DNA of 64,000 bases from Zygnema cylindricum (lineage: Eukaryota; Streptophyta; Zygnematophyceae; Zygnematales; Zygnemataceae): assembly GCA_037447655.1 (NCBI GenBank), contig JBBHKE010001038.1, positions 95,065-159,064 of the forward strand, given 5' to 3'. The position numbers and the translations under genes are program-made. Position 1 is the first letter of the stretch. Every line of letters begins with the position of its first letter. Below are positions 11,032-21,532 of this stretch, piece by piece. The notes beneath the pieces are model-generated. The model was given only the letters and a program-made list of their open reading frames with translations. It did no database searches and was not told the origin of the DNA.

Positions 11032-11285
11032 TTTAGTGTACGACTAAGTTTTGTTTGAATTGTGGTCGATTTTCTCTAACTTAAATAGCAATTCAATTTA
11101 TCGATTTATTGTTTGACACATGTGAGCACGCCAATAATTAAGACTAGTCGTGGGAAATTGACGTAATAGTTTGATTTTCACTGATTTATTAACCAATTAT
11201 TACTACATGCCGCATGACATTGACATAATAATATGATAAATTTGTGGAAACACGGTATAAAATGCATAATTAACACTTTTGCAAT

Positions 11286-11553
11286 AATGTACGACGTATG
11301 AATAAGCCAATAATTACGATTTGCCGCATTGCCTAAGATTTGCGAAATGAATAGTGTACTACTGTGTCACATTTGCGACTCTTTGTCGCATTGCCTAAGA
11401 TTTGCGAAATGAATATTGTACTACCGTGTCAGATTTGCGACGCTTTGGCGCGTCCCCTTTGATTTGCAAAATGAATAGCTTTCAGTACCGTGTCAGATTT
11501 GCGACGCTAATCATGGTGTCACGTACTTCCACGATACCAAAGAGTACAAAGTA
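11286..11553. repeat. Right subterminal repeats of the hAT element
   Basis: This is a second array of the about 65-bp subterminal unit, three imperfect copies, ending in the same CACGTACTTCCACGATACC word as the left array and in the same orientation. The unit includes GCATTGCCTAAGATTTGCG. Confidence 0.75.
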
Positions 11554-12014
11554 CAAGAATGTTGGATTATAGGAACAGTACAAAATTTTCTTTTTTTGTG
11601 GCTTTTTGGTTGACCGACTGTAACCGACCGATTTTTTTTTCCACGTGAATCAACCGACTGTAACCGCCTGACCCCAAAAATTTGGCAGCCGAATCTGTTG
11701 TGGATCCGGCGCGGGCGGTCGGTTAACGGTCGGTCACGGTTTTGGTTGACCGTTTGCGACCTGTGTCTGGCAACTAAGTTTAAATGCCAGCTAGTAAGGG
11801 ATAAGATAACAACTAAGGAGAAATCATTGTTATGTTAATGTATGAGAATTAATGTGAGATTTCCTCTTCTGAATTATGTAATGTCTCTATCTATGTTCAT
11901 GAGAATTTAATGTGTATGAGCTGGTTGATAATTGACATTGAGTTAAATTCGCTTCCGCATTGTGTAATTTGTCAATTTTCCGCGCATTCCGATTTTGTTG
12001 TCGATCCTTTCAAT

Positions 12015-12028
12015 TGGCATCGGAGCGG
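12015..12028 (+). promoter_or_regulatory. Primer-binding site of copia A
   Basis: TGGCATCGGAGCGG lies two bases after the LTR end. It is complementary in type to the 3' end of initiator Met-tRNA, the usual copia primer. The same site occurs in element B (22676-22689, minus strand), and a variant TGGTATCGGAGCAGG in the LARD-like element at 50952. Confidence 0.85.
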
Positions 12029-12061
12029 GTTACCTCCACATTGAGGATCTTGTGAGTTAGT

Positions 12062-13171
12062 ATGGGAGGGAAGAAAAAGAAGAACACACCCTCTCCATCC
12101 GGACCGAGGATGCCTATGGGGACCTCGGGAACTCCGCCGACTCCCGGGCCATCTCTTCGGGGTCCGAGCAAGCGAGAATTCAGTTTCGGTGAAGGAATTG
12201 CGCCAAAGTCCGAAGAGTCGTTGCCAGCTAAACCCTTCAGATTGGATCAACCTAAAGAGAAGGAAAGTTATGACATTCGGTTAGATAAAGACACTTATAA
12301 GGAGTGGGAGAAATTTATGAAAGAAAAGGATAAAAAGGTGAAAAATGAAAATGTTTCGGTGAAAGAGGAATCCGAGGGCAGCTCTAGCTCTAGTTCTAGT
12401 AGCAGCTCAGATTATTCGGATGATGATGAAAAATATAAGAAAAAGAAAAAGAAAAAGATAGAAGAGGATTTTGATTTTGATAGTGAGTTGGAAGGAGAAG
12501 AAGATTTTCGAATGGGAGGCAAGCCGGTTATCTTTGACGGATCGAATTACGCTATTTGGAAGAAGAACACGAGAGCGAGTCTCATCTTGAAGAAGTTATG
12601 GAAGATCGTCAACGGCAAGGAGAAAATGCCAAAAGTTCCTAAAGCGCATAATTTGTGGAGATTGAAAGATATGGCGACCATGAATGGATTGATCCAAAAT
12701 TGTACCGGATCGGTCCATGATTATTTTCTTATTCATGATACCGCACATAAATGTTGGAAAGCGTTAGAAAATCATTTTGAGAAAGGAGTCAAAGATAAGG
12801 CAAATTATGTGTTCAAGGATTTCATTAAGTTTAAGTTTAAGCATAATGAGTCATTAGATGATGGAGTCAAAAGGTTTTATATTTTGTTGGAGCAATTGAG
12901 CAGTCTTGGTAAAATTGTACCCGAAAATGAAAAATTACAAGTGTTCTTAGAGGGATTACCCGAAAGATATTCTACGTCTAGTGAAATAATTCAATCTAAA
13001 AGGAAGGCTACACTTGAGTACGCGGTGAATTATTTGAAGTCTATTGAGAAGTCTAGAGAGAGTGTAGGTAGAGGTTTTGAAAGTACTGGAATCTATAATG
13101 TAAATACCTCGGATTCCCCGGATCTAAATTTGTTCCGAGGAAGAGGGGGTATTAGAGGAAATTTTAGATGA
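12062..13171 (+). CDS. Gag of copia A, up to conserved in-frame TGA
   Basis: This 369-codon frame is a copia Gag. It has a basic and Pro-rich start (MGGKKKKN), a Ser-rich then Lys/Glu acidic linker at about residues 100-150, then the gag core from GSNYAIWKKN through WKALENHFEK, LLEQLSSLG and FLEGLPERY. The frame stops at TGA in an Arg/Gly-rich stretch (GNFR stop RGRGRS) and continues in the same frame into the zinc knuckles. The same TGA is present in the second gag copy of A (14818-14820) and in B. Confidence 0.85.
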   Translation: MGGKKKKNTPSPSGPRMPMGTSGTPPTPGPSLRGPSKREFSFGEGIAPKSEESLPAKPFRLDQPKEKESYDIRLDKDTYKEWEKFMKEKDKKVKNENVSVKEESEGSSSSSSSSSSDYSDDDEKYKKKKKKKIEEDFDFDSELEGEEDFRMGGKPVIFDGSNYAIWKKNTRASLILKKLWKIVNGKEKMPKVPKAHNLWRLKDMATMNGLIQNCTGSVHDYFLIHDTAHKCWKALENHFEKGVKDKANYVFKDFIKFKFKHNESLDDGVKRFYILLEQLSSLGKIVPENEKLQVFLEGLPERYSTSSEIIQSKRKATLEYAVNYLKSIEKSRESVGRGFESTGIYNVNTSDSPDLNLFRGRGGIRGNFR

Positions 13172-13882
13172 AGAGGAAGAGGAAGAAGTCAAAATGTTGG
13201 TTTTAGTAGAAGTCAATTTGATAAATCTAACACCTCTAACGTGACTTGTTTCAAATGTGAGAAGATTGGGCATTTTGCAGCCGCGTGCCCGGATAAGGAG
13301 AAGAGATGCAATATTTGCCGTAAGTGGGAACATGTGAGCTCTTATTGTTTCCAACAAGAAGACAAAAATTATTCCTTTTATGACAATCGAGGAAATGGAC
13401 TAGGACGTGGCCGAGGACGCGGACGCGGTCGTGGCCAATTAAGAGAATCCGGTTATCAAGGAATCTATACGGAGATTGAAAAAGACTTTGAGGAGCGATA
13501 TTACAATTTGGCTATTTTATTGGACGAGAAAACCGGAGCAATTTTGAATTCGGCTTCTAGTAATCATTGTGTAAGAGATTGGATTATTGATACCGGTGCA
13601 ACACATCATGTGTGTACGGATTTAAGTTTATTTTTGGATACAATGAAGCTTACGGTTCCAAAGAATGTCACTGTTGTGAGTGGACATGTGATTCCGGTGT
13701 ACACGGTTGGAACGGTTCGAATCGAAACACCGGTGAGAGAGAAATATGGAAAGGTTAGAGTGCATAACGCTAAGTTGAATGATGTTTTGTTTATTCCTAA
13801 TGGAGGGGTGAATTTGGTTAGTGTTCCTCAAATTCAAAAGGTCGGAGGTAGAGTTATTTCTTTGGAGGATTTAGAATTATGA
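13172..13882 (+). pseudogene. Nucleocapsid and protease of copia A
   Basis: In frame with gag after the TGA. It contains two CCHC knuckles (CFKCEKIGHFAAAC and CNICRKWEHVSSYC), a Gly/Arg-rich stretch and the aspartic protease start WIIDTGATHHVC. It ends at TGA that overlaps the ATG of the next frame (ATGA at about 13879). The second CCHC knuckle is unusual; many copia Gags have one. Confidence 0.8.
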
Positions 13883-14441
13883 TTAAAAGTAAGGAAAGAA
13901 TTCAAATTGGGGAAGGATTTGTGTTTGATAATTTGGTTAGTAAGATAATTTGGTTAGTAAGTCAATTTGGAAACGGCCGGCTAAAGAGGTACCTTCTATG
14001 CTTTCCGTGGAGATGGAGAAAGGCAACCTTAGCCTTTGGCATCATCGGTTACGCCACACTTATGAAGGAAACATTAAAAAGATGATTAAGAATTCTTCGG
14101 TGAGAGGTTTGGAATTGGCGACCAGAGAAAAGGTGAATGGATGTAATGGTTGTAGCAAGGGGAAGCAAATGTGGAAACCGCATCCTGTCAAAAATGTACA
14201 ATTTCGAGCAGGTCAACCTTTGGAACTTGTTCATGTGGATCTATGTGGACCTATTAAGCCGAGGAGTCTTGGAGGAAATAAATATATTTTTGTGATTGTT
14301 GATGATTTTTCCCGAAAGAGTTGGGTGTATCTTTTGAAAAGGAAGTCGGAGGGTTTGGATTATTTTAAGAAGTTTGTTGTGATGGCTGAAAGGGAAACAT
14401 ACAGGAAATTGAAAGCCGTGAGGTTGGATAATGGTGGTCAA
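13879..14441 (+). pseudogene. GAG-pre-integrase and integrase of copia A, truncated
   Basis: An early stretch (13879-13950) reads MIKSKERIQIGEG. A 17-bp tandem duplication (TTAGTAAGATAATTTGG unit, about 13933-13965) then shifts the frame, and the next frame carries LWHHRLRHTYEG, CNGCSKGK (HHCC zinc site), then DLCGP, FVIVDDFSRKSWVY and RLDNGG. The protein breaks exactly after the second catalytic Asp region, where gag sequence is fused. The identical duplication is present in element B. Confidence 0.8.
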
Positions 14442-15165
14442 AGATAAGGCAAATTATGTGTTCAAGGATTTCATTAAGTTTAAGTTTAAGCATAATGAGT
14501 CAATAGATGATGGAGTCAAAAGATTTTATATTTTGTTGGAGCAATTGAGTAGTCTTGGTAAAATTGTACCCGAAAATGAAAAATTACAAGTGTTCTTAGA
14601 GGGATTACCTGAAAGATATTCTACGTCTAGTGAAATAATTCAATCTAAAAGGAAGGCTACACTTGAGTATGCGGTGAATTATTTGAAGTCCATTGAGAAG
14701 TCTAGAGAGAGTGTAGGTAGAGGTTTTGAAAGTAGTGGAATCCATAATGTAAATACCTCGGATTCCCCGGATCTAAATTTGTTCCGAGGAAGAGGGGGTA
14801 TTAGAGGAAATTTTAGATGAAGAGGAAGAGGAAGAAGTCAAAATGTTGGTTTTAGTAGAAGTCAATTTGATAAATCTAACACCTCTAACGTGACTTGTTT
14901 CAAATGTGAGAAGATTGGGCATTTTGCAGCCGCGTGCCCGGATAAGGAGAAGAGATGCAATATTTGCCGTAAGTGGGAACATGTGAGCTCTCATTGTTTC
15001 CAACGAGAAAGCAAAAATTATTCCTTTTATGAGAATCAAGGAAATGGACGAGGCGGGGCCGAGGACGCGGACGCGGTCGTGGCCAATTAAGAGGATCTAG
15101 TTATCAAGGAAACTATACGGAGTTTGCAAAAGACTTTGAGGAGCGATATTATAATTTGGCTGTTA
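14442..15165 (+). pseudogene. Second gag-nucleocapsid block joined to integrase in copia A
   Basis: From GTCAAAGATAAGG onward, the sequence repeats that at 12787-13500 with few changes. It covers the second half of gag, the same TGA, and the zinc knuckles, then has a frameshift in the Arg/Gly-rich part (about 15055) and ends near 15165. The join to integrase lies at a short shared GG(T)GGTCAAA-like word. This looks like template switching during reverse transcription or unequal recombination. Confidence 0.85.
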
Positions 15166-15542
15166 TCCTTTCGAGACAAGAGAAAAACAAGTAGGTTTAA
15201 TGGAGATTGATACGTGCACACACTACCAATGTACCAATTAGCATTCCCAAGATTAGTTGATCCCTAGATTAGTACAATGTTCCTTAACATGAAGTACAAT
15301 GTCAAAATAACAAGTACCCACCGCACTCAGCAAAAAGACGAAACGTCAAAATTGTTCAATATTTTTGCCATTTTCTACGAATGAGAATCTGCGTCAACTT
15401 CACTATTACGGGTAACTATGTTCAAAACTGACAGTCAAGCATGAAATGGTAAATAGTTGACACACCCATGGAACCAGTAAACTTGACGTGTACCTTTGCA
15501 GTATAAAATCTTGTACGATTAAGTATTTTGCCTGTAAAAATT

Positions 15543-16082
15543 TACACCGCGAATCGTTATTAGTGTCAAATTTTAAATAGCGTTGAAGAAAATTTACCGT
15601 AATTTATGCTAATTAAGAATTTGATTTTTTTTTAAAAGGTGTAATCTAATTTCGGTATTATGCTAATTTGGGAACAACAAAAACGGAATATTCGCCGTAC
15701 GATTATATACATTAATATATGTATCCGTACATAATATTAAAAATTGTACGCCGTCGTGAAATTTAAATAACCGTACATGTTTGACTAATTTACGTTTCAG
15801 AATAATCCGGTTGTTTGAGCGCACGTTCCTTTGCGTGCGCGTCTAATTTAATTCATTTTTTGTAATTTTTTTACTTGAAAATGTACATTTATGTACGGTT
15901 TGACATGGAATGTGCACCACACCATTTAATTCTTATTTTACTTTCGTTCTTTACGCTATTTTGTACGGTACCTTAATTAAGGTCAAGGAAAAATTAAATT
16001 CATGTATCCTATTTGAGGAATAAAATCAAAATTTTAAGAACTCAAATTAGTGACTTTGACACTAATAACGATTTGCGGTGTA
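15543..16082. mobile_element. TIR element of family M, 540 bp, TA-flanked
   Basis: Ends TACACCGCGAATCGTTATTAG and CTAATAACGATTTGCGGTGTA form inverted repeats starting CACCGC, with TA on both sides. Inside are AT-rich, GTAC-rich sequences and no transposase. The TA flanks are either the duplicated target or part of the terminus; the copy in element B shows they are a target duplication. Confidence 0.8.
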
Positions 16083-16139
16083 GTGTATTGTTTAACCTTA
16101 CAATCGTATTTTTGTCCTATGACACGTGGGGCCAAAATG

Positions 16140-16400
16140 TGATCGTCGCGAATACGACCTGGAAATGACCACTGTCTAGCACAATGTTCCAAAAGACGTT
16201 GTCGATCCTTGCGAATCTCTCGCTCCGATCGCAGATTCCCCAAAAGTGCACAATATTGGCTGGGAGATCTTGCGCTGTCCCAAAAATTTGGTATCGGGCA
16301 GATACGAATGCTAGACCACCTGTAAAAAAGATTTGTTCAGGATTATTTTTTTACTGTGATTCTGTGAGCTAAAAACGGGGTCGATCCGTGCAACATTCTA
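16140..16400 (+). repeat. Dispersed repeat X, copy 1
   Basis: The stretch around TATTGGCTGGGAGATCTTGCG through GACCACCTGTAAAAAAG to GGGGTCGATCC is repeated in inverted orientation at about 29400-29655. There is no coding signal and no terminal repeats that I can define. It is probably a relic of an unidentified element. Confidence 0.6.
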
Positions 16401-16654
16401 TTGCTCGTATTATACAATACAGAATCCCCACCTTGCATATTATTGGGTGGAAGATCGAGTTTCCTTCAGAGTCCAAACGCTTGAGAATCTGAAAGGGTTA
16501 TCAAGTGTGTGACAAGCGAACTTCGTACGACTGCTACATCCATAAATAATGACAGTGTCCTTTATGGGAAAACTGTCATCGTAGCATATTCAATGTGATA
16601 AGTTGTCGGTACCCTTTCCTAAAGTTTAGGGTCGGGTCCGAAAGCAAGATGAAC

Positions 16655-16890
16655 TACACCGTGAATCGTTATTAGTGTTAGTATTTTTTACGCCACTTAA
16701 AACATCTTTTATCCGTACATACATGTTGGATTTCAATTTGCGATAGCCAATCGGAAGCTGAGAATCTTACCTTTCAATCACACCAATCAGATCCACAATC
16801 CGACAATCCGACAATCCGACAAGTGTGTACAGAGAAAAGATGTTTTTGGTGGCGTAAAAAACATTAAAACTAATAGCGATTCACGGTGTA
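16655..16890. mobile_element. TIR element of family M, 236 bp, TA-flanked
   Basis: Perfect 14-bp ends, TACACCGTGAATCG and its complement CGATTCACGGTGTA. The outer TA fits a duplicated TA target. The inverted similarity continues inward (TTTTTTACGCCAC near the left, GTGGCGTAAAAAA near the right), giving long hairpin arms. It has no coding capacity. Confidence 0.85.
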
Positions 16891-17268
16891 ATAGTAGAGT
16901 CCATGGAAATGAACCGGTCCAGGTTTATCTCGATTCACAGATTGCCACGCGCAGTTAGCAACAAAAGGACAAGAAATCGGAGAAAAAAAATATTAGATTA
17001 GACCTTTCATTAATGTTATTGCTTGGAGAAATAAGATGACTAAATGAGTAATCATTTATCCATATATCTCTTTTGCCCTTCGTAACAATGTAGTGCCCGT
17101 TAAATTTCCCGCGGCGGCCAACAATCATTGACTTTTCGGGTTTGTGGTTCATAGGATTTTGAAACAAGCCATGGCTCCAAAAAAGAGTTACAAAATCTCA
17201 AATATTGGTATAGCCGTGGGATATCACGTAGACCTTTCATTTTGATGTTAGCAAAGCACACGTGTTTT

Positions 17269-17832
17269 TGAAAACATCGACAACACAATCGGAATGCGCA
17301 AAAAAATGACAAATTACACAATGCGGAAGCGAATTAACTCAATGTCAATTATCAACCAGCTCTCATTAACATAGATAGAGACATTACATAATTCAGAAGA
17401 GGAAATCTCACATTAATTCTCATACATTAATTCCACAATAATTTCTCCTTATATATTATCTAATCCCACACTAGCTGGCATTTAAACTTAGTCGCCAGAT
17501 GACATTTAGAAACATAATTCTAGAAGTGTCACAAGTACTTGGACGCAAAATAGAGTACGACGCAAATGGAGAATTCTCGAAACGAAACATCTAGAAGTAC
17601 AATACTTAAAGTACAACTTAACCTACGCGAAACGAAACTGCTAGAAGTACTACGCACGAACCGAAAGTACTAGAAGTCCAGTACCCAGACGAAATAGACC
17701 AAACCGTTCACACTTAATCAAACGAAACTGAAAAGTACTAATGAAACGAAATGCGGGACGTGACGCGCAACAAAATTGACCCACACTAAAAACGAACCAA
17801 CATTGACAAAATCCCACATTGCAATCCTAACA
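17269..17832 (-). repeat. 3' LTR of copia B
   Basis: 564 bp on the minus strand, TG...CA. It shares nearly all sequence with 22692-23490 and with the split LTR of element A. It keeps the empty site CACTAGCTGGCA where the other LTR holds a TIR element. Confidence 0.9.
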
Positions 17833-17876
17833 TTCCCCCTCTCAATGTGAGGATTTACACTAACTATTGACCGATC

Positions 17877-18617
17877 TCAAAGTAATCCTAACTTAGGTCT
17901 CCCTCTAACAAAGACATCATGCATTGCAACTTTAGTTAACATATCTGTTGCCTCCTCCAAAGTAGGAACAAATATAAATTCTAACTCTTTATCCTTCACT
18001 AAATCTCTCACAAAATGCCATTGAATTGTAATATGTTTTGTCTTTTTATGAAACACCAGATTCTTCACTAAAGCAATACTACTCATACTGTATGAATAAA
18101 TTCTCATGCACTTCCCAAAAATTCCCAATTCACTTAACATGTCCTTAATCCAAATTGAAGCCTTCGCCGCATAACAAGCCGCCATATACTCGGCTTCAGT
18201 TGAACTTAAAGCCACCGTAGGATGTAATCTGGAGCTCCATGAGATTGCCGCTCCACTTAATACAAAAGCATAACCAGAGGTGGACTTTCCCGTGTCAAAG
18301 TCACCTCTCCAATCATCATCGCAATATCCGAAGCAATCCAAATCGTCTCCACTTCGGTAAACCAATCCAATGTTCAATGTTCCGGCCAAATACCTGAAAA
18401 TCTGCTTGACCGATTCCCAATATTGCTTCTTTGGAGCTTGACCGTACTTGCTTACATTTGAAACAGTTTCAAAAATATCCGGTCTTGTCCCTACACTCAA
18501 ATACATTAAGCATCCAATTGCCTCTCTATAAGGAACAATAACAATTTCCTCATCATCAAATATGCTAAGCTGTAATTTCGGGTCTAGAGGTGTGCTAAAG
18601 GGCTTAGAACCTAACAT
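17877..18617 (-). pseudogene. RNase H and thumb region of copia B
   Basis: Open 246-codon frame with the copia C-terminal blocks SKPFSTPLDP, YLSVGTRPDI, YCDDDWRGD (first acidic residue of RNase H) and STEAEYMA. The usual CDNQSAI block reads YSMSSIALVKN, so the third acidic residue is missing. It ends VFVRGRPKLGLL with a stop near the polypurine tract. Confidence 0.85.
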
Positions 18618-18730
18618 AGAAAACCGAGTAAGAACTTCCTTACAATATTATTCTTGACTCAATTTAATACATCCGGATTTACTCCTAATCACCTCAATGC
18701 CCAATATATATTTTGCTTCACCTTAATCTG

Positions 18731-19216
18731 TCACCTTAAAATGATATTCAAGTAAGACGTCAATTCTTTAATTTTCTCTAATCTATCTGACACCATAATG
18801 AAATCATCCACATAGACACTGAAAATAATTTGATCCACTCCATTTCCTTTCACATATACACTAGAATCTGAAATTGTTCTTACAAATCCAAAATCAATCA
18901 AAGCCTTATGTAAACGTAAATACCATGTCCTCGGTGCTTGCTTCAACCCATACAAGGATTTATTTAATCTCCACACTAAACCGGGTTTGGATGGTACTCC
19001 TTTCGGAATCTTCATATTATCCTCTTCTTCGAGATCTCCATTGAGGAAGGCGGTCTCCACGTCCATTTGATGAATGTGCTTCTTCCCGGTTGCCGCCAAT
19101 GCGACGATCATCTTCAAAGAATCAAACTTGACCTCGGGAGCATAGGTCTCTGTATAATCCACTCCCTCTTTCTGCTGAAACCCCTTACAAACTAATCTTG
19201 CTTTGTACTTAATCAA
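18731..19216 (-). pseudogene. Reverse transcriptase core of copia B
   Basis: Blocks in order: [51 protein letters not shown] and the catalytic YVDD at VYVDDFIMVS. The catalytic core is intact within this frame. It is separated from its linker and from RNase H by frame breaks (near 19220-19380 and 18620-18730). Confidence 0.88.
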
Positions 19217-19380
19217 TTCACCAGAAGCACCAGTTTTTGTTTTAAATACCCACTTAGAATCTATGGCCTTGTTTCCCTCAAGTAATTCTACTTCCTCAAA
19301 AGTTTGTCAAATGCATCTTTCCAGTTAGACTCACAATCACCCGAATTCGGGTCACTACTTACACTCTCTTGCATTAATTG

Positions 19381-19887
19381 CTATAAAAGGAATTCATTTA
19401 GCTTAGCCTCTGAAATAAAATTATGAGATTTATCACTAGCTTTCATTTGAAGACTTAATCGCTTAGGTGTCTTTCCCTTATTCTCTCGATTACTTCTCCT
19501 AACAATCACTTCTTCTTCCATTACATTCTTTTCACTCTTTTCCGAAATTGATGGCATACTCTTTTCACTAATTTGACTTTTTAAAGATAATTTTGAACTC
19601 TCAAACTTGTTATCACTCAAATTGGATTCCAGATCAAAAATTTTAGAATTTGAAACTTTACCAAATTTCGGTTTCCGTTTTGGAGTCTCATAATGATTGT
19701 CTTCCTCATCTGACGAATCCTCCACTTCAAACTCCCCCAAACTGTTTTCTTCTTCAAAATCCGAACTTCGCTCCTTGCGGTTCGAATATTCCATGGCCGC
19801 CTTTAAATTCTCGTGGAAGGCAACATTCCGTGACTCCACTACGTTTCGCATCACAGGATTGAAGATTCGGTAATGATTCGAATTCAC
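19381..19887 (-). pseudogene. Integrase C-terminal linker region of copia B
   Basis: The frame starts in the block NHYRIFNPVMRNVVESRNVAF, typical of the region after the integrase core. It is followed by an acidic, Ser-rich linker (EEENSLGEFEVEDSSDEED) and by IVRRSNRENKGKTPKR before reverse transcriptase. The 175 bp between this frame and the integrase frame still read as copia (NILGFGVAGRR-like) in another frame. Confidence 0.75.
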
Positions 19888-20061
19888 ACTTTATCCAACA
19901 AAAATTCCACTCCAACTTCGTGGACTAAACTTGACGGTCCGTTTGTTTCGGTCAATATATACTCTCGTCCGGCAACCCCAAATCCTAAAATGTTGTACGG
20001 ACGGAACCCGTCCACTCCAAAGTTCTTGAGGCATCTTTTCGCCAAAAATTGAAGTCAATCT

Positions 20062-20754
20062 TCAATTACACACATAGTTTGGCGTTACAATGGCTTCTCC
20101 CCAAAGCAAAGTTTTGTGCTTCGTGCTATGAAGCATCACACGCACCATTTCCTGCAACGTCTTGTTTTTCCACTCGGCCACTCCATTAGATTCGGGTGAA
20201 TAAGCGGCGGTAAATTGTTGCTTGATTCCCTGCTCCTCACAAAACTCCTTAAATGCGATAAATTCTCCACCATTATCCAACCTCACGGCTTTCAATTTCT
20301 TGTCTGTTTCCCTTTCAGCCATCACAACAAACTTCTTAAAATAATCCAAACCCTCCGACTTCCTTTTCAAAAGATACACCCAACTCTTTCGGGAAAAATC
20401 ATCAACAATCACAAAAATATATTTATTTCCTCCAAGACTCCTCGGCTTAATAGGTCCACATAGATCCACATGAACAAGTTCCAAAGGTTGACCTGCTCGA
20501 AATTGTACATTTTTGACAGGATGCGGTTTCCACATTTGCTTCCCCTTGCTACAACCATTACATCCATTCACCTTTTCTCTGGTCGCCAATTCCAAACCTC
20601 TCACCGAAGAATTCTTAATCATCTTTTTAATGTTTCTTTCATAAGTGTGGCGTAACCGATGATGCCAAAGGCTAAGGTTGCCTTTCTCCATCTCCACGGA
20701 AAGCATAGAAGGTACCTCTTTAGCCGGCCGTTTCCAAATTGACTTACTAACCAA
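20062..20754 (-). pseudogene. GAG-pre-integrase and integrase core of copia B
   Basis: The HHCC zinc site (HHRLRHTYER, CNGCSKGK) is followed by the DDE core: HVDLCGP, FVIVDDFSRKSWVY, RLDNGGEFIAF, and YSPESNGVAEWKN (third acidic residue). The core is complete here, unlike element A. The frame is broken upstream by the same 17-bp duplication seen in A (20741-20777 region). Confidence 0.88.
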
Positions 20755-20821
20755 ATTATCTTACTAACCAAATTATCAAACACAAATCCTTCCCCAATTT
20801 GAATTCTTTCCTTACTTTTAA

Positions 20822-21532
20822 TCATAATTCTAAATCCTCCAAAGAAATAACTCTACCTCCGACCTTTTGAATTTGAGGAACACTAACCAAATTCACCCCT
20901 CCATTAGGAATAAACAAAGCATCATTCAACTTAGCGTTATGCACTCTAACCTTTCCATATTTCTCTCTCACCGGTGTTTCGATTCGAACCGTTCCAACCG
21001 TGTACACCGGAATCACATGTCCACTCACAACAGTGACATTCTTTGGAACCGTAAGCTTCATTGTATCCGAAAATAAACTTAAATCCGTACACACATGATG
21101 TGTTGCACCGGTATCAATAATCCAATCTCTTACACAATGATTACTAGAAGCCGAATTCAAAATTGCTCCGGTTTTCTCGTCCAATAAAATAGCCAAATTG
21201 TAATATCGCTCCTCAAAGTCTTTTTCAATCTCCGTATAGATTCCTTGATAACCGGATTCTCTTAATTGGCCACGACCGCGTCCGCGTCCTCGGCCACGTC
21301 CTAGTCCATTTCCTTGATTGTCATAAAAGGAATAATTTTTGTCTTCTTGTTGGAAACAATAAGAGCTCACATGTTCCCACTTACGGCAAATATTGCATCT
21401 CTTCTCCTTATCCGGGCACGCGGCTGCAAAATGCCCAATCTTCTCACATTTGAAACAAGTCACGTTAGAGGTGTTAGATTTATCAAATTGACTTCTACTA
21501 AAACCAACATTTTGACTTCTTCCTCTTCCTCT
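20822..21532 (-). pseudogene. Nucleocapsid and protease of copia B
   Basis: Same structure as in A: two CCHC knuckles, Gly/Arg-rich linker and WIIDTGATHHVC protease motif. It starts in frame after the gag TGA and ends at the TGA that overlaps the following ATG. It differs from A at only a few residues (for example LNDALF against LNDVLF). Confidence 0.85.

Larger units (their letters stand above)
7199..11765 (-). mobile_element. hAT DNA transposon (4.57 kb) inserted in the LTR of element A
   Basis: Ends are CAGAGGTCGCA (left) and TGCGACCTGTG (right), giving 11-bp terminal inverted repeats with one mismatch. Flanks TCTGGCGA (7191-7198) and TCTGGCAA (11766-11773) form an 8-bp target duplication with one mismatch, the hAT hallmark. 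The interrupted sequence is an LTR whose uninterrupted form can be read in element B. A minus-strand transposase relic occupies 8829-11031. Subterminal blocks of about 65-bp repeats lie near both ends. A related internally deleted copy occurs at 30683-31100. Confidence 0.93.
6858..15165 (+). mobile_element. Ty1/copia element A, 5' LTR split by hAT, 3' end rearranged
   Basis: The LTR starts TGTTAGGATTG at 6858, is interrupted at 7199-11773 by a hAT element plus its duplicated target, and ends ...GATCCTTTCA at 12012. Two bases later a primer-binding site TGGCATCGGAGC begins, of the initiator-Met tRNA type usual in copia. Gag, nucleocapsid-protease and integrase follow in copia order. At about 14440 the integrase runs straight into a second copy of the middle of gag, and copia similarity stops near 15165. 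No reverse transcriptase, RNase H or 3' LTR is present. Its sequence is nearly identical to element B on the other strand. Confidence 0.9.

Noticed and set aside
13169-13171. Retrovirus-style gag-pol stop-codon readthrough signal
   Set aside because: The TGA lies before the zinc knuckles inside the Arg/Gly stretch, not at a gag-pol border, and no pseudoknot was obvious; kept only as one option in the shared-lesion finding.
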